Shown here piece by piece: positions 1 to 12,800 of a stretch of DNA of 64,000 nucleotides. Numbering within the stretch: the stretch's first letter is position 1; each line of letters begins with the position of its first letter. Position numbers and translations under genes: made by a program. The notes below the pieces were generated by a model. That model made no database searches. It was not told the DNA's origin and saw only the letters and a program-made list of their open reading frames with translations. Source of the stretch: Polytrichum commune (Eukaryota; Streptophyta; Polytrichopsida; Polytrichales; Polytrichaceae); contig OX485804.1 of assembly GCA_950295325.1 (NCBI GenBank), positions 68,734,033 to 68,798,032 on the forward strand, given 5' to 3'.

Positions 1-220
1 ATGTTTAAGCAAAAAGGTGTATGCAGCCTTACGAGAAGATGTTCATGCATCCAAGGTTGGCGAGTACGAGTTGGTGTTGTGGTCGGCCGAGCGTTGGAGT
101 AGGTGTTCCGCACCAACCATTGTCAAACCAAGATTGAAATCAATTGGTAAGTTTTTGAATCCTATACCCTTCAATTTAGGAATGGACGGAGCGCTGCGAA
201 GGTAAATTCTCACCCCAACC
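1..220. other. no gene seen
   Basis: A short open frame here (17-205, plus strand) shows no motif I recognise and is of a length expected by chance. Nothing else stands out. Confidence 0.5.
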
Positions 221-335
221 CAACTATCTATGTAAAGCTAGGGGGCGTCACCCACCTAGCCGCCGAGGGGGATTCCAACTCCCATGTGTGCGGAGCCTCT
301 CAGTTAAGGGTTGTGGTAGTAGTTTTTTTTATTCA
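221..335 (-). mobile_element. possible SINE head (tRNA-like promoter boxes)
   Basis: Read on the minus strand, TAACTGAGAGG resembles a pol III A box, and GTTGGAATCCC, about 20 bases further on, resembles a B box. This is the arrangement of a tRNA-derived SINE head. I find no clear target duplication or tail, so it would be a truncated copy. The match to the box consensus is imperfect and could be chance. Confidence 0.3.
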
Positions 336-1254
336 TAGCTCGTTCGTGTGTGGTGAAGCCGGGATTAATTACCGGCATAACCACTCTACATGTTTGTATG
401 TGGTAAGGTGGGAGTAATGATCCACGAAATCACCATCATGTTGTTGGCCCAAAGGTTGGAGGTGATGATCCCAACCCTTAAAGATTGTGCAATAGGTATA
501 ATACGCAGGTTGTCTTATTTTCCGGTCCCATCAAGTTGAATTTTCGTGGTCAAACCGTGTTAAACTAATTAATAACCAACAAAATTTGTACAACTCCGTG
601 GACAAAAACCAACCGGAAACTTAACTCGGAGGATTGAGACTATCCCTCCGGCGGTAAAGATCGGAGGTTGTAAGTATTAATCAATCTTCAAAAGACCCGC
701 ACAGGGCCTTGAAGGGTTCAAGTTAGGGCGCACACCAAACATGTAGGTGGTAATGCTATAAATTATGAACTTAATAACATAGGCTTTGTTCAATCAACCA
801 TAAAGTAAGAATGAAGGTTGAGAGGGTGGAACTTAATTAAGGTCCCCCGTTTAGATAATTTAATATATAAGAAGTAAGGAATTAGATGTGGCCCAAGGCA
901 AAAGGTAAGGTTATTTCATTCATTAGGGTTAGGTTGCCTTGATCCCAAGGTTGGTGCGTCTGCGCGTAGCCTAGGATAGATTAGGCATTAGGTTAGGAAA
1001 ATTGATAATTACCTTAGGCACTTAAAATCTAGGCACAACCCATCAGAATGATACGACGCGATTATCAAATCCCTCCACAAACCCAAAACACTAATTAAAT
1101 ATCATAACACCCGGGTTCGGTTTGGGCACCTGCCAAGGCAGGTCACCCTCACCGAAGGGCTTATGCAGTACTTTTAGGCTCCCTCGGAGGGGGGTGCCCA
1201 AAAACACCACAATTTCCATAGTAATCTAAAAGAAAATAATTTGTAGGATTCAAA
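336..1254. other. no gene seen; short GGGCACC/GGTGCCC inverted motifs
   Basis: No coding signal. At about 1124-1200 there are inverted GGGCACC..GGTGCCC and GGCACCTGCC-type motifs just before the hAT remnant. They may be part of that element's subterminal region, but I could not define its ends. Confidence 0.4.
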
Positions 1255-1263
1255 ATTTTCCAT

Positions 1264-2776
1264 TCTTTGGCATTATGGTTGATGAATCTACAGATATCAA
1301 TGTCACTGGACATCTTGTCATGTTTGCAACAATTGTAGAAGGGGGTCTGTCTAAAACTATTTTTTTAGGTCTGCTATAGTTGGATGGCGGTAAAAAAAAT
1401 TCTGCTTCAATTTTTGATTGCATGATATCTCAGTTGCGGTTGTGGAATTTAGATTTGTGCAAGTTAGTGGCCTTTGGTAGTGATGGAGCAAGCAACATGG
1501 TGGGTTCTCAGACCGGTGTTTCAACGCGACTCCGCAAAGTGGTAAACTCGTTATTCTTTGCATGTCATTGCGTACCTCATCGCACCAACCTTGTTGTTTT
1601 GGATGCTGCCAAAACACCGGATTGTAAGGTTTTGTTCACTGAAATAGATGTTTTAATAAATTTGATTTTAAGTTTTTTTTCACAAATCGAGTAAGCGCAA
1701 ACATGCGTTAACGACCTTGCAGGAACAATTATTTGATTTTAAAAAACTAAAAAACGCTATTACAAAATTTGCTGGTTAAGTAGGTGGCAGACAATCAGTG
1801 CCCTTTGTGATTCATTTGAATCTGTCCTTATTTGTTTTCAAGAGGTTGATGAAAGTGAAGCATCTATTATAAAGTTTGTTTTGAAAAAATTTGGTCAATT
1901 CAAGTATATTTATATCTTATATTTTTTTATTGACATTCTTCACTCGTTGACTATGCTATCAAAGGTATTTCAATTGAAGTTTGTGGATGTCACCACTATG
2001 GGAAGTATTGTATGTACTAAGGTGGCTCAAATTCGTATCATGTTCATTGTCGATTCTTGTGATTTGAATGTTGATGTCTTTAATGAATCCATTGGTTATC
2101 ATGTTTTGTCTTATTACGGTCCTCATGGTGGGTACTTGAAGAGGTTGCAGTCTGAGGTGAGGGGTTCTATGTTTCACAGCTTCTAGATGATACGGTCTAG
2201 GTTTTTCATTGACTTGGAAGAGGCATTGATGTTCCAAAAGAATTTTGCACAAGCTGTTTGTTCCGCCCTTGATGTACGTTTTTGGGATAATGACTTGATT
2301 TTTTATTTTAAAATTTTGAATCTGACTAATATGCCTTCAGGGCAAATAGGCTTAGAAAATTGGTGTATTTTTGAATTGGATACTTTGTTGTGTCATTATA
2401 GAGTAGAGTGCTCATATGGAAGCTTTAAACTTCCTCCTCTTATGGACCAAACAACATGTAAGCGTGAATTTTTAGCCTTCAAGCTTCAGTGCACTACGAA
2501 AGGGGAGATAAAAATTTCAAGGATTTGTGGGGCATGATAACTTGGAATCATGTTTTGCGAGCACGGTACCCCAACCTCCTTATTTTTGTAGAATTAGCTT
2601 ATATGCAATGTGTTTCTACAGCGACATGTGAGCGTGCTTTCAGTGTGCAGAATTTGATCAAGACCAAAGTTAGAAATAAGTTGGGTAGTAAGAATCTCGA
2701 TGCAGTGCTGCGAATTGCCTTGGAAGGGCCATATGAGAAGGTAGATGACATAATTGGTGACGCTATCCCACTTTAG
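1264..2776 (+). pseudogene. decayed hAT-family transposase
   Basis: A broken hAT transposase, which would have excised and reinserted its own element in the nucleus. From 1266 the frame reads through a DEST motif (first catalytic Asp). It meets a TAG at 1377-1379, then continues in the same frame to GSDGASNMVG (second Asp) and a CHCVPHRTNL stretch near 1560. The middle (about 1690-2480) is full of stops and frameshifts. The C-terminal dimerisation region is open at 2489-2776, with the family signature CERAFSVQNLIKTKVRNKL and the catalytic-Glu region. The motif style resembles hAT proteins of the KIAA1586/ZMYM6-like or DUF4371 group, which is a family inference. I could not place terminal inverted repeats. 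The element is clearly dead. A second hAT of similar type lies at 56604-57713. Confidence 0.85.
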
Positions 2777-3419
2777 AAGAAGAACAGTAAGTACCATTTT
2801 TGTATGCTAATCCCTCTTCTTATTTGAATTCTCCTAATACAGTGAGTGTGAGTGATGTGTCTTGTTCGTTTGGGGCAATTGATACTAGCGGCAATGGTAC
2901 GCAAATTTTGTGATTTTTCAATACTAACTAGCCTCCAGATAATACTTGGACCCTTTTGTGGTGCTTGTATTTTCCAAAGGCTAAATCCTTAGGCCTAATA
3001 TGGTAGGGGCTTGGCTAGGTTCAACTCCTGCTAAGGATACTATTTAGACGGAAAAAAATGAAGAGTGAATGCCCACATTATTTAATCCTAAACACTTGAA
3101 AAAAATAAAAAATAAATGACAATGACACATCCACCACCAAAATATAAAACCGGCCCCACTTTAGACCTTTCGGAAATTGCATAAATGAAAAAACAAATGT
3201 CGGCTAATTGCCTAAATACATTAGGAAATGGGGGCTATCAACTGATAAATTTTGCACTCTCTAGGCCCCACTTCCGGGTGAAAATTGAAAAATCTGAGCC
3301 ACCTCCAGAAAGCTCGGCAATTAGCCGTTTTCTCTACAGAACTCCCCGGACTCTGGTGTGATCAACCCCTCAGTCGGTTCATATATAATACAACTCGGTT
3401 CTTCCTGTTCATTGCCTAC
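2777..3419. other. no gene seen; probable hAT 3' flank
   Basis: Non-coding. A short stretch at about 2982-3040 (ending GGTTCAACTCCTGCTAAGGAT) resembles one at 15563-15622 inside the element at 14929-15958. This suggests a shared 3' non-coding segment of hAT-type elements rather than a separate SINE. Confidence 0.35.
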
Positions 3420-3422
3420 ATG

Positions 3423-3496
3423 CATGGGAGGGGCGGCTTTTTGTCTGCGACAAGAACGGTCTCCCAGTCGCAGACAAAAAACATTGCCCCTCCATG
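3423..3496. repeat. long hairpin, about 29-bp arms
   Basis: The left arm at 3423-3451 (starting CATGGGAGGGGC, ending TTTTTGTCTGCGAC) pairs with the right arm at 3467-3496, with a few mismatches near the base and a 15-base loop. It may be a very short foldback MITE or simply a stable stem-loop. No target duplication was identified. Confidence 0.6.
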
Positions 3497-3759
3497 TATA
3501 ATAGGCACTTAAGAATCCCATATTTTAGTTCAAGCTTGCCAAGCACCGTGCTTGGAAGCCATGCATACCGTAGAAGAAACCACGGGAAGGCTAGTTATGT
3601 GTAGGCCGAGTTGCAGCGTTTTTTGATTGAAGTGCTCGGATGGGACATTCTTCACGCAAGAGTTATCCGCCAAACTACTCCCTTGGGTGAAACCCAAGGT
3701 AACTTAGACCCAGTTTCACATCCCTAGATCTCATACAATGCCCAGCATATCTCCCAGTC

Positions 3760-4410
3760 TATCAAAGAGTTGTTTTGAGTGCGTTTCACGCAATGTTGGT
3801 TGTGGAATTTTCATGGATGAGTTTTAGGTTGAAATGGGATTCATTTGTAGGATTTTGAAACATGGGAGATGAAATATTTCAAAGGGAAAAATTGGTCATG
3901 AATAACTCTGTGGGATTTTAGAAAACAACAATTGAAGGAAGGGATGCACAAGAAAATTGCCGTGTTTTATTCCCTGAAGAAGACCATTGACCGATCAAAT
4001 TCACATGGACAATCAAGTTTTGTGCAAGTAGTAATTTGGCTGCCTCCATGGCACTCCTTCTTCAACTTGAAATTCCCATGAGGGGGGCCTTGGGAGGATA
4101 GTATAGGGGCTCCTCTTAAGGTTTTTTTTTGTGTACATTGTTTATGAAAATAAAGGTTTTTTTTTGCAGTAGTACCTGATGTGTCTTCTCCTGGGCCCAA
4201 CTATCCTGCGATGTTGGGCAACCACTACTATTCTATTGTAAATCCCAATATATCACAATGTATCATTAGATAGTTTTAACGGAATGCTTATGTGAACCAG
4301 TGAACGGGGAACTAGTCAATAGTCAAGCACCTCCACAAATTCTCATGCCAAACTGTACAAATTATGGTAGGCTAGCCACCTTGCATTTGGAGGGAAATTC
4401 AATATGTTAG
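3760..4410. repeat. dispersed repeat, copy 1 of 2
   Basis: About 250 bases from 3768 and the stretch at about 4310-4400 align, with many substitutions, to 7205-7575. Shared landmarks include TTTTGAGTGC, GAAACATGGGA, ATTGAAGGAAGGGAT, AATCAAATTCAC, and a CACCTYCACAAATTCT segment. Relative to the other copy, this one carries roughly 270 extra bases at about 4020-4290. The family is unknown and no coding is seen. Confidence 0.6.
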
Positions 4411-5860
4411 ATGCCATACAATTTGGAATCCATTGGTGCAAATCAAACCTAATTTGAACCTATCGAATGTTTCAAATGCACATTAATTTGGAATTTATAG
4501 TGTATCCCCAACTCGCCAGTTTAAGGTGTTAGCCGTTGAAGGTCATATCTCCCTCTACTACTTTAATTTAAGCACCAACTATTTTTTAAATATGAAAATT
4601 TATTACCTTTCTAATGATGTAATATTGAACTTGATAAACTCAAACAAAATTATGGTAAGAAATTTGGGTGGATATATCTACCTTGTTTCGACACCTTATC
4701 AAATAAACCCTATGATATCCCATATGGAGATACTTGGATGGCTAAAAACCTAATTGGTACTTACCATCTCCATATTTTTAACATCTACACAGTTGGATTT
4801 GACACCCAATGTTTGGATGTGGAGATACAAATGCTCAAATGTTAGCTATTGACATAAGGACCTTCAAGGCCATTTTGGGGTGGCCAATAAGTAGGCATGT
4901 AGGGGTTAATATATCTCCATGGTTAAGAAAAAAAAATCTTGATTAGAATCTCATAATCTATCTAATGTGATGTATAATCAATGCAAAAAAAACCTAAGTG
5001 TTTTGTTTTCAATTGGAGTTTTATACTGCATCTCTCCTAACATTGTTGTTCAACCTCATAAATTTTAGATGTGCTCCGGATTTATATATGAGTTGAGTCT
5101 ATGAGCAAGAGTGAAGCATCTCTCATATACACCAACTCGCATTGGTCACATCATGTGTTTGTTTTTTTTTTCCTTTCCCTCCTATCAAAAGTGTCGGTCT
5201 AAATATTTTCTTTTTCCCTAACTTTAATGGTTGGGTATAATTTGTTCAAAAATAGTACACATTGATACAAAATTTGGACCACATTACATCATGTACATGA
5301 GTTTCCTTCCTTGTTATGTATTTGATGATTGTTGAGTGTACATGCACATAGTCTTCCTTGTCTAACCAAACACCAAGCCTTGAATAGTTGAGTCTGATCT
5401 CCACCTTGCAAATGGGTCATTGGGTCAACCGGTCACTTTTGGAATTATGGGCCCACTCTAGGTAGGGCTTGACAAACATAATCTTTGAAATGATGGAATA
5501 ATGGGCAATCAAGTTACTCCAGTTGCGGTCATTAAAAAGAATTTACTTTTTAATTGAGGCACTGGTATGTAGGTGAATATTAATTTTAATTCATTATAGT
5601 GTTAACAAATATAGGCGTTTTCTTTTTGTATGTTTAAAATCAAGGTGGTGTCTAGGGGTCTCGTAGTTTTATCATGTCATTTCTATATGAACATGTCAAA
5701 GGTGACCCATCTAAATTTCTTTCATTCATTAGTTGTATTCTTTTAGTTGAAGCATATGATATATGTAAAAGAATGTATAGGAAGACTTATGTCCGTACAA
5801 ACAAATTAAATAGAAATACATACACACATATTGGATGATTCACTATTGCAGACCTTAAAC
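4411..5860. other. no gene seen
   Basis: AT-rich sequence with many stops on both strands. The longest open frame (4526-4753, plus) has no recognisable domain and is low-complexity in composition. No RNA gene or element boundary was recognised. Confidence 0.5.
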
Positions 5861-5869
5861 AACTAACTA

Positions 5870-6605
5870 AGTGGGCAGCTATTCAGCTAGCTAAAAGCTA
5901 CAACTAGCTAAAGCTATGCAGGAATTCGGTGCCTCAAAAGAATAACTAGCTAAAACTAAGTGCCATAATCTGGGCGAGGAAAGTTAGCTAATAGCTAGTT
6001 GGAATCTCAATGTGATCTCGGTGGAATGAATGGTGTCATTGCACCCAAACGGTCATGTCTCACGCCTGGACTCGTTAAGCAACGATATTTTTGAAACTTA
6101 ACATGAGCTTAATTTCTAATAATCCAGCAAATGTCGCAGAATCTTTGATTTGGAACACCTTGATTCCATCTCGTCCTGAATTGCCAGATGACATTGTTGA
6201 TTCCGATGATAATGAAAATGAAGAAGATGATGATCATGAAGAAGAAGAAGAAGAAGAAGATCATGAAGATGATGATCTATCACAATGCCAGTCGAAAGTG
6301 AGAAAGCTGACTATAAATGTTGATTTTAAGCCTTTCAATTTCCTTGTGTAAGAACACGAAAATACAGAGCCAACCAAGAGCAATACAAGCAAGTATATAT
6401 ATTGTTTGGTTTCGTTTGAATGGATTTCTCTCTAGTTTAGAATGAATATGCATGTCACACAACTTTTTAGCTAGTCGAAGTTGAGTGAAAATGAGATCTC
6501 TAGAAAAGTTAGCTAGCTAAAGTTAAGTAAGAAACCTAGGTTCGGTGAACCGAACTAGCTAAAGCTAAGTGAAAAATAGAGGCCCATAAAATTTAGCTAG
6601 GTGAT
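5870..6605. repeat. AGCTA-rich repeat region, possible MITE remnant
   Basis: The motif CTAGCTAAARCTA recurs at about 5887-5965 and again at 6500-6600, in both orientations. Two longer related pieces (around 5945-5965 and 6552-6573, ending CTAAGTG) bracket the interval. This looks like the degenerate ends of an element, but I could not fix termini or a target duplication. Confidence 0.35.
6091..6351 (+). CDS. short acidic open frame, doubtful coding
   Basis: This 86-codon frame has an N-terminal part without recognisable motif, then an Asp/Glu run (about residues 34-64) encoded by GAA/GAT/GAT-type triplet repeats, then a short tail. Acidic tails occur at the ends of some transposase-associated proteins. 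A microsatellite-like GAA/GAT tract would also produce this reading frame with no selection. It lies inside the AGCTA-rich repeat region. I do not recognise a family and consider it more likely non-coding. Confidence 0.15.
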   Translation: MKLNMSLISNNPANVAESLIWNTLIPSRPELPDDIVDSDDNENEEDDDHEEEEEEEDHEDDDLSQCQSKVRKLTINVDFKPFNFLV

Positions 6606-6755
6606 GCTAGTTGGCCAAATGTCCAAGGTGTGCTTTATTGCTACATATGAATGGATTTTCTATTCCACTACGTAAAATGTTGCTATTGCTTACATTTTCA
6701 TTCTTGCTAACTAAGTCGTAAAATGGTATCAAAAGTTGTTGGAGGATCATACGAA

Positions 6756-7129
6756 GAGAGAGAAAGAGAGAGAAACTCCGGTCCCTTTTAACAAGGGGCC
6801 GGCGTGAATAAAGTGTCCGTTCGTAATGCCAATGAACCCGATGGCTACTGGACAAGGGGACACTGGGACAATACTACTCTCCCCTTTCGAGGATGGACAC
6901 TATAGTGACACGCTATACTAGTTCCTAGCTAGCCACTAGTGCCTTGAAGATACCGGACATGGTATCCCCCCAAAGGGCTTTGAGGTACCCATACAACAAG
7001 GTCCAAGGACCCCCCCACCATAGTTGGGTGGACTAAGGTGGTGAGCACCACGCCGGCATGGGGAATAGAACCCACAACCTCCTCATTGGGGGCCATGAGC
7101 CTAACCACCAAGCCAAGGCCCGTGGTGCC
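6756..7129 (-). mobile_element. tRNA-derived SINE, apparently full length
   Basis: Read on the minus strand the element starts at 7129 and shows a good pol III A box (TGGCTTGGTGG, 7105-7115) and B box (GGTTCTATTCC, 7062-7072). After a body of about 300 bases it ends in a CT-rich tail (CTCTCT type, near 6756-6772). The same 12 bases, GGATCATACGAA, flank it at 6744-6755 and 7130-7141, as expected of a target-primed insertion by LINE machinery. SINEs do not encode protein. Open frames inside it are incidental. The 12-bp perfect duplication suggests a relatively recent insertion. Confidence 0.8.
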
Positions 7130-7141
7130 GGATCATACGAA

Positions 7142-7204
7142 TATTAACGTAGGTTATCGAAAGTCTGTTGGCATTTGTAAGGGTTTAACCGGTATTTTCT
7201 CAAG
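7142..7204. other. spacer between SINE and repeat
   Basis: Short unremarkable AT-rich spacer. Confidence 0.4.
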
Positions 7205-7578
7205 CCTATGAAAGGGTTATTTTGAGTGCATTTCAGTCAAATGTTGGTTTTGGAATTTTCATGAACAAGTTATGAGGCTAAAATGGGATTTATCCGTAGG
7301 ATCTTGAAACATGGGAAATGAGCTATTTCCATGACAACAATGGGCATGAATGACCCTTTGGATTTTTTTATTATAATAATTGAAGGAAGGGATCCACAAA
7401 AAAAATGCCATGTTTCATCCCCCCATAAAGACATTTGACCAATCAAATTCACTTGGAAAATTGTGGAATGCCTATGAGTGATTCATAAGATGGGAACAAC
7501 TCAATAGTTGTGCACCTTCACAAATTCTAATGCGAAAATGTGCAAACCACAACCACCTTGCATTTTGGAGTTGTCCCA
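7205..7578. repeat. dispersed repeat, copy 2 of 2
   Basis: Diverged partner of the repeat at 3760-4410. It is more compact and lacks the roughly 270-base extra segment of the first copy. No coding capacity was recognised. Confidence 0.6.
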
Positions 7579-9690
7579 TATTTTTGAACACCTACATGCA
7601 AAGAATCCCCTAAAAATCAAAGAGTGTCTAAATGTCAAATTGAACGGTGGTTGTGAGCACAAAGGTTGTTGACCAAAACAATTTCACTTTGACAAGAATA
7701 AACACCATTGATGTTCAAGAAAAGTTTGCATTGGAGTGGCAACCAATGATTGGAGTCAACACCCTCGAATGAGCTCTCAACACAACAAGAACATGACCAC
7801 TTCTCACTCAGACATTTTTTTTCACATTCTAATCATCTCCAAATTGCACAGCTCGTGTGTCTAAGAGTATATATCCATGTTGGGTTGATGTTTAAAGTTA
7901 TTTTGATTATGGATGAATGAGTTAGGTAGGGTTAATGTAGGAAATAATTCATCCATCAACCCAAAATGGGTTACTTGGGAAGTTAGGGGTTAACATTCTA
8001 TATTGGGCTTCAATGATCAAGGTATGACGAGATAAGGGAATTGTGATTTGATTACCTCAAATTTCATCACAATAAATCCCTCGACACACTAAGTCATACA
8101 TGAACCAACGCCCACTTGGAGAGGGTATTTGAGGTCTTGACAAACTCAAAACTATCCAAATTGTTTTACAAAAAATTTATGCAATTATGGCATATCACCA
8201 CTATGTCTATGTATATTTTGAGAAGTTTTCCGAATTTTAGTGTGGACCTTTAAAGATTAATTCATCCCCAAATCACTTCTAATATAAGGGGGTAGGGGGG
8301 AGTTGATTACATATTATATTTTGTGCAAATGTTTTGATTGATTCTTAACAAAGTTTAAGGATGAATTTTTTAAAATCCAAACTAAAACATCAAAAATTAG
8401 GTTGTCAGCGGCATTGCAAGGTTGAAATTATCCCATGAAAGTGGAATGAAATCATTGCATTCTTCATTGCATTGCAAACGCTTGGTTATTTTAATGGGCC
8501 ACCTTATAATCAAGCCAAGGTTTTGGCTACCTCCACCAAACTGCTCATTCAACAAACATAGCTACCTTTCTTAAATTAGCAACCATGACACATCGCTTAC
8601 AATGTGTTGGTATCTTATCTAGGTGTACCTTTGGCCTAGAGGAATCAATGCTAGTGGTCAACCAACTGCTAGATGCTAAAAAATGATTCCAAATTCTTCC
8701 ATGTCGTCCAATGGTGCCCATCCCCATCTCATAACGAAGACAAAGAAATTATACATATAAAGATTGGGTGAAGCTAGAATTTGAGGGACTAGGTGCTAGG
8801 CCCAACAAACTCAACATCCCAACTAAAGAATGTTACATGGTGCAAGTTTTTGCATTGTACCATTATTCTATTAAAAAGTAGATTTGTAGTGGACTAGATT
8901 CCAATATTTGATATAATACTCGTTATTTTTTCAACTTTCAAGAAAAATATCCAAAATTGCACAATGATTGAGACATCCAACCTTACACTTGTTATCTTCT
9001 CCTAGAATATATCACATGAATGTTGAACAAAATGTTTAGAATTGTTTACAACAAAGTCTTATAATGTGTCTTGATCATACAGTTATAAATTGCTAAATTT
9101 TAGAATTTCCATGGCACAAGTTACAATGAAATATGCAATTGAGTATTTCCACGCTCATTTACCCACGTTCCACATTATTTTATTTTTCTATTATATTACT
9201 ACAAATTAATGCTATGTTGAAATTAGGCACGTCTACCTCAATGTCCACCACAATAATATTCGAGTTTGGTTCATTCATCAAGTCAACTTGTTGGGAGCAA
9301 CAAGTACGTTTTTTGGGTCATTCTTGGATCAACATAGAACTCCTCAAACCACCACATGCTCCTTTCCATGTTTGAGCCCAACCTAGTAAGCTTGTACCTA
9401 TCACCATGCCTAGGACGATGTCTTATCCATGCCTTGTAGATTATATGCAGTGTATGTTGACAAAGTTTTTGTAAATTTTTGACGTTTGACATGCAAAAAC
9501 TTGCACAGAAAAAAATGCACATCAATTGACACAGTAGAAATTGAAATCACACCTACTGCTAGGCATGTGACATTGAGGTGATATTCTTAAAACGAATGCA
9601 GATGTCGATTGACATTTATTTTTGTTTTTGAATACGTCACGTGACACTTTGGATTTGAAGTTGAACGTCAAATTTGACAAACATACACAC
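7579..9690. other. no gene seen
   Basis: Stop-rich AT-rich sequence on both strands. Open frames up to about 80 codons occur, without motifs. No element ends or RNA genes were recognised. Confidence 0.5.
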
Positions 9691-9728
9691 TGATGATATG
9701 GGCTCCTCTTCGCGGTACGAGATCGTAC

Positions 9729-9769
9729 GGGAATTGTGCGAAGAGGGAATGTTGTGAATCGCCCTTGTG
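9729..9769. repeat. 41-bp segment shared with 40445-40485
   Basis: GGGAATTGTGC followed by AAGAGGGAATGTTGTGAATC and GCCCTTGTG is present here and at 40445-40485 with one mismatch in 41 bases. The surrounding sequence does not obviously align, so this is the conserved core of some dispersed repeat or of related gene fragments. Confidence 0.7.
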
Positions 9770-9826
9770 CCCCAGATTGATCACTCGTTCTTCATCCCCT
9801 GCTGCTGCTGCTGCTTGGAATTGTAG

Positions 9827-12800
9827 GTACCCCACGAAGTTGCGAAGGAAAGTGAACAAATCGTTCATGCTCTGGCTCAGTTAATCTGTTCATCACGCGA
9901 GGTGTTCATATTCGGAGAGCAGCAACCTGTTATAGTTCAAACTCGGAATTGTGAATTTGGGGCTCTGGGTTTATTGTGCAACCTCTTGACGGCAGACATG
10001 CACTTCTCAACATTGAGCCTAACTTTGTGTGTTTTCATTGTGAGGGTGCCTTTATGGTGGTGTATATATTCTTTGGTCCCATTCGTTTCCCAAGGGGATG
10101 TTTGGCAGTTACTGCTCGAGAAGATAAGATCGACGGACCGAGCCCTACATTGGGTCCTTCATATTGTCTTGATCGGGATTCCCTTCAATAGAGCATTCAG
10201 GATGCCTACAGGAACTGCAGCAGGATGAAGTTGTTTCTGATTATCATGATTTAATCCTCAAAACATATCAGGCTTCACTTCTGGCTGCGCTATGAACTTA
10301 AGGATGTGGAGTATGTATTTGTTTGATAAAGCAGGAGCAAATGAGTCAGATACATACTCCACATGCTCAAGTCTGCTCTATCTGCTGTAAAGCACCTTGA
10401 ACTCTTAGATATGGACGGTATTGGACGTTGTAGCTGGTTTTAGGATTTTTGCATAACTTGGTTTAGCTAGTTCCCATGTTTTGCTAAGATTTCCTGAGGG
10501 AAAGTTTGGAATTGTCTTTCAAGATAATTGTGGATAACATGAATTAATATGTGCTTCAACTTGTTTTCTTCATGTGGGTGTGGGCAGAGACTTGAGGAAC
10601 AACTTCTTGAGGGCTGGAATTCATACAACCCTGGGATGGATGGAAGATCTGACCACATTGTGTCTTAGGATCAACATTTCCATTGGTCTTTTCCATCTCA
10701 CAAGACATGAATGCCAATGATAGTATCGGGCTAGGTTTCAGGTCTCCAGTTTTAAAAAACTCACGTCTCCAACACCATGGAGTCAATTCGACAATTTCTC
10801 TCTTTGGCTTATATTACACGACAATAACACGTGTAAACTTGACTGAGCAAACTTAGAACAACATACACATATCTGAAATCCTCAACGTCAAAACCAAAGT
10901 TTGTATTCTGCAAGTGGCCTCACAGAATTAGCATACACTTTTGGCAACCACATGGAAAATAAACAAAGGCAGCAATTGGATTGCATTGGCAGGTGGAGTG
11001 GGGTGTGAAGGATGGCGATCTCGTAAGAAAGTGGCAGCACTTTGGAGCAGTTCAAGGTGCACATCTGCCCTGAAAATCTGTAGGGCATAATGCTTGAATC
11101 CGTCTCTTTTCCCAGTCTGGCTTTCAAACTCTCTGAGTCACAACTAAAGTATTGCTGTTATCTTTCTCCTTCAATCTTCTACATTCGCATGTATCATGTC
11201 TGCAAGTGTTCATTCACTTCCAATTCTACCTTCAGAGTTTGTAAGCGTGAATGTTCAGTCCAATATCGATTGACTTTATCGGATATGCAATGGCTCTTGG
11301 GAATGAGAATGCACGTGCGTTGTACATTGGCGTGCCCTTTTCTTTCTCGAGCTGCAGCTCAAATTCTGGAAACTGGGAATTGCAGGGAATGAAACTTCTC
11401 CCAATCCTGCTTTGCTCAATATATATACTCATTGCATTTATTTGCAGGCAGCAGAATAGGTATTCGAGGTTTCCTCCCCAAATCTGTTGGTTGTCAACTA
11501 CTTAGGACTGAGAATTTTACTTCCTCCAAGTCGACGGCAGAGGATTCTACAGCCTTAGCCGACCAGCTAAACTCCAGTAATTAGAATCGGTGAGAAATCC
11601 ACAAAATGTGTCAAGCCAAAGTGCAGAACCAGCACTCCCACCCAACATAAACTGTTAAGGAGCTATTTCCAGGTCGGGACTGCATTTCTATCACAAGTAT
11701 AGAATTCAAGAAGAGATACGTCAACTGCTTTGACTGACGTCTTTACAAGGGCGGAACCAAAACCCCCAGGAAAGCTATTGATAAAGTTTGGGTCATAATC
11801 ACAACCAACTGTGGAAAGACGAACGAAGCTGCCCCCTGTTCTGGAGGTGAGATGTATTTCCAAATTACAGAAGGACCAGGGCCAGCAGATAGCATCTCCA
11901 GTGCAAAAATTACACTGGAGGGGGTGGAAGTGAAAACCACAGAGCTGCAGGGAATCAACGACCGAGGCAAGGTCAAATAGGATCTATTGCATCATAATTG
12001 TTGGGAATTTGCAGGTGGCTTGGCAATCGACATAGTAGACCTTTGCTTGAGTGATCCTGCGCACGCCAGTGCCCGTGACAAGGCTTCCCTTGCGATTGGA
12101 AAGGAAAGAGTAAAAGAAGTACAACTTCCTACGCCCTGTGATGTGTTCTGTTGAGTCTTTACTTGGCCCTTCAATGGTGCAACAAACTCTGCAATGGCAG
12201 GAAAATTGATGTGCAAATTCACAGAGCATATCAACAATTGTGGGACGCATTGCAGAAAGGTCCACCTGCATAAAATAATCTAGAGTCTTCAAAGCATGGT
12301 ATGATCAGTGACATATTGATTGATCTCGCATAGTTTGTGACAGTCTGAGTTTCATGCATCCATCATAAATTCTCAATGATATTTCTTGATTTATCTGAGT
12401 TAACATGTTTCTTACCATTCAATGGTGTTCTGTTTTACTTGTGAATCAGAGGGCAGAAATTTTGAAGAACCTGGACAGGTTTTGGAGTTCTTGGACCTAG
12501 CATACAATTGGCATGTTGATGTCATTAGTACAATAGCATTTTGGAGTATCTATGAAGCTGGAAATGCTTGTAACTACGCTTGGTGACCCAAAATACAAGG
12601 CTCATTGGTTGTGATGGTGGAGTTCTATGTCATGAGAATCCCCCTGATTCCTGGTTGACAATGTGAAAGAGATCAACCTTGAGATATGCGTTATAAAAGA
12701 TTTGTTCTGGGCTCAGGTAATGTTTTCCACTTCCATTTGTTGAATTTTGTCTTTAATCGTTCTTACCGTTTTAAGTATTCTTATCCACTTTTATTGTATA

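Noticed and set aside
2982-3040. Possible SINE from the GGTTCAACTCC B-box-like sequence
   Set aside because: No convincing A box or tail. A similar stretch lies inside the hAT-like element at 14929-15958, so a hAT 3' flank explains it better.
6929-7111. Minus-strand open frame 6929-7111
   Set aside because: Lies wholly within the SINE. SINEs do not encode protein.
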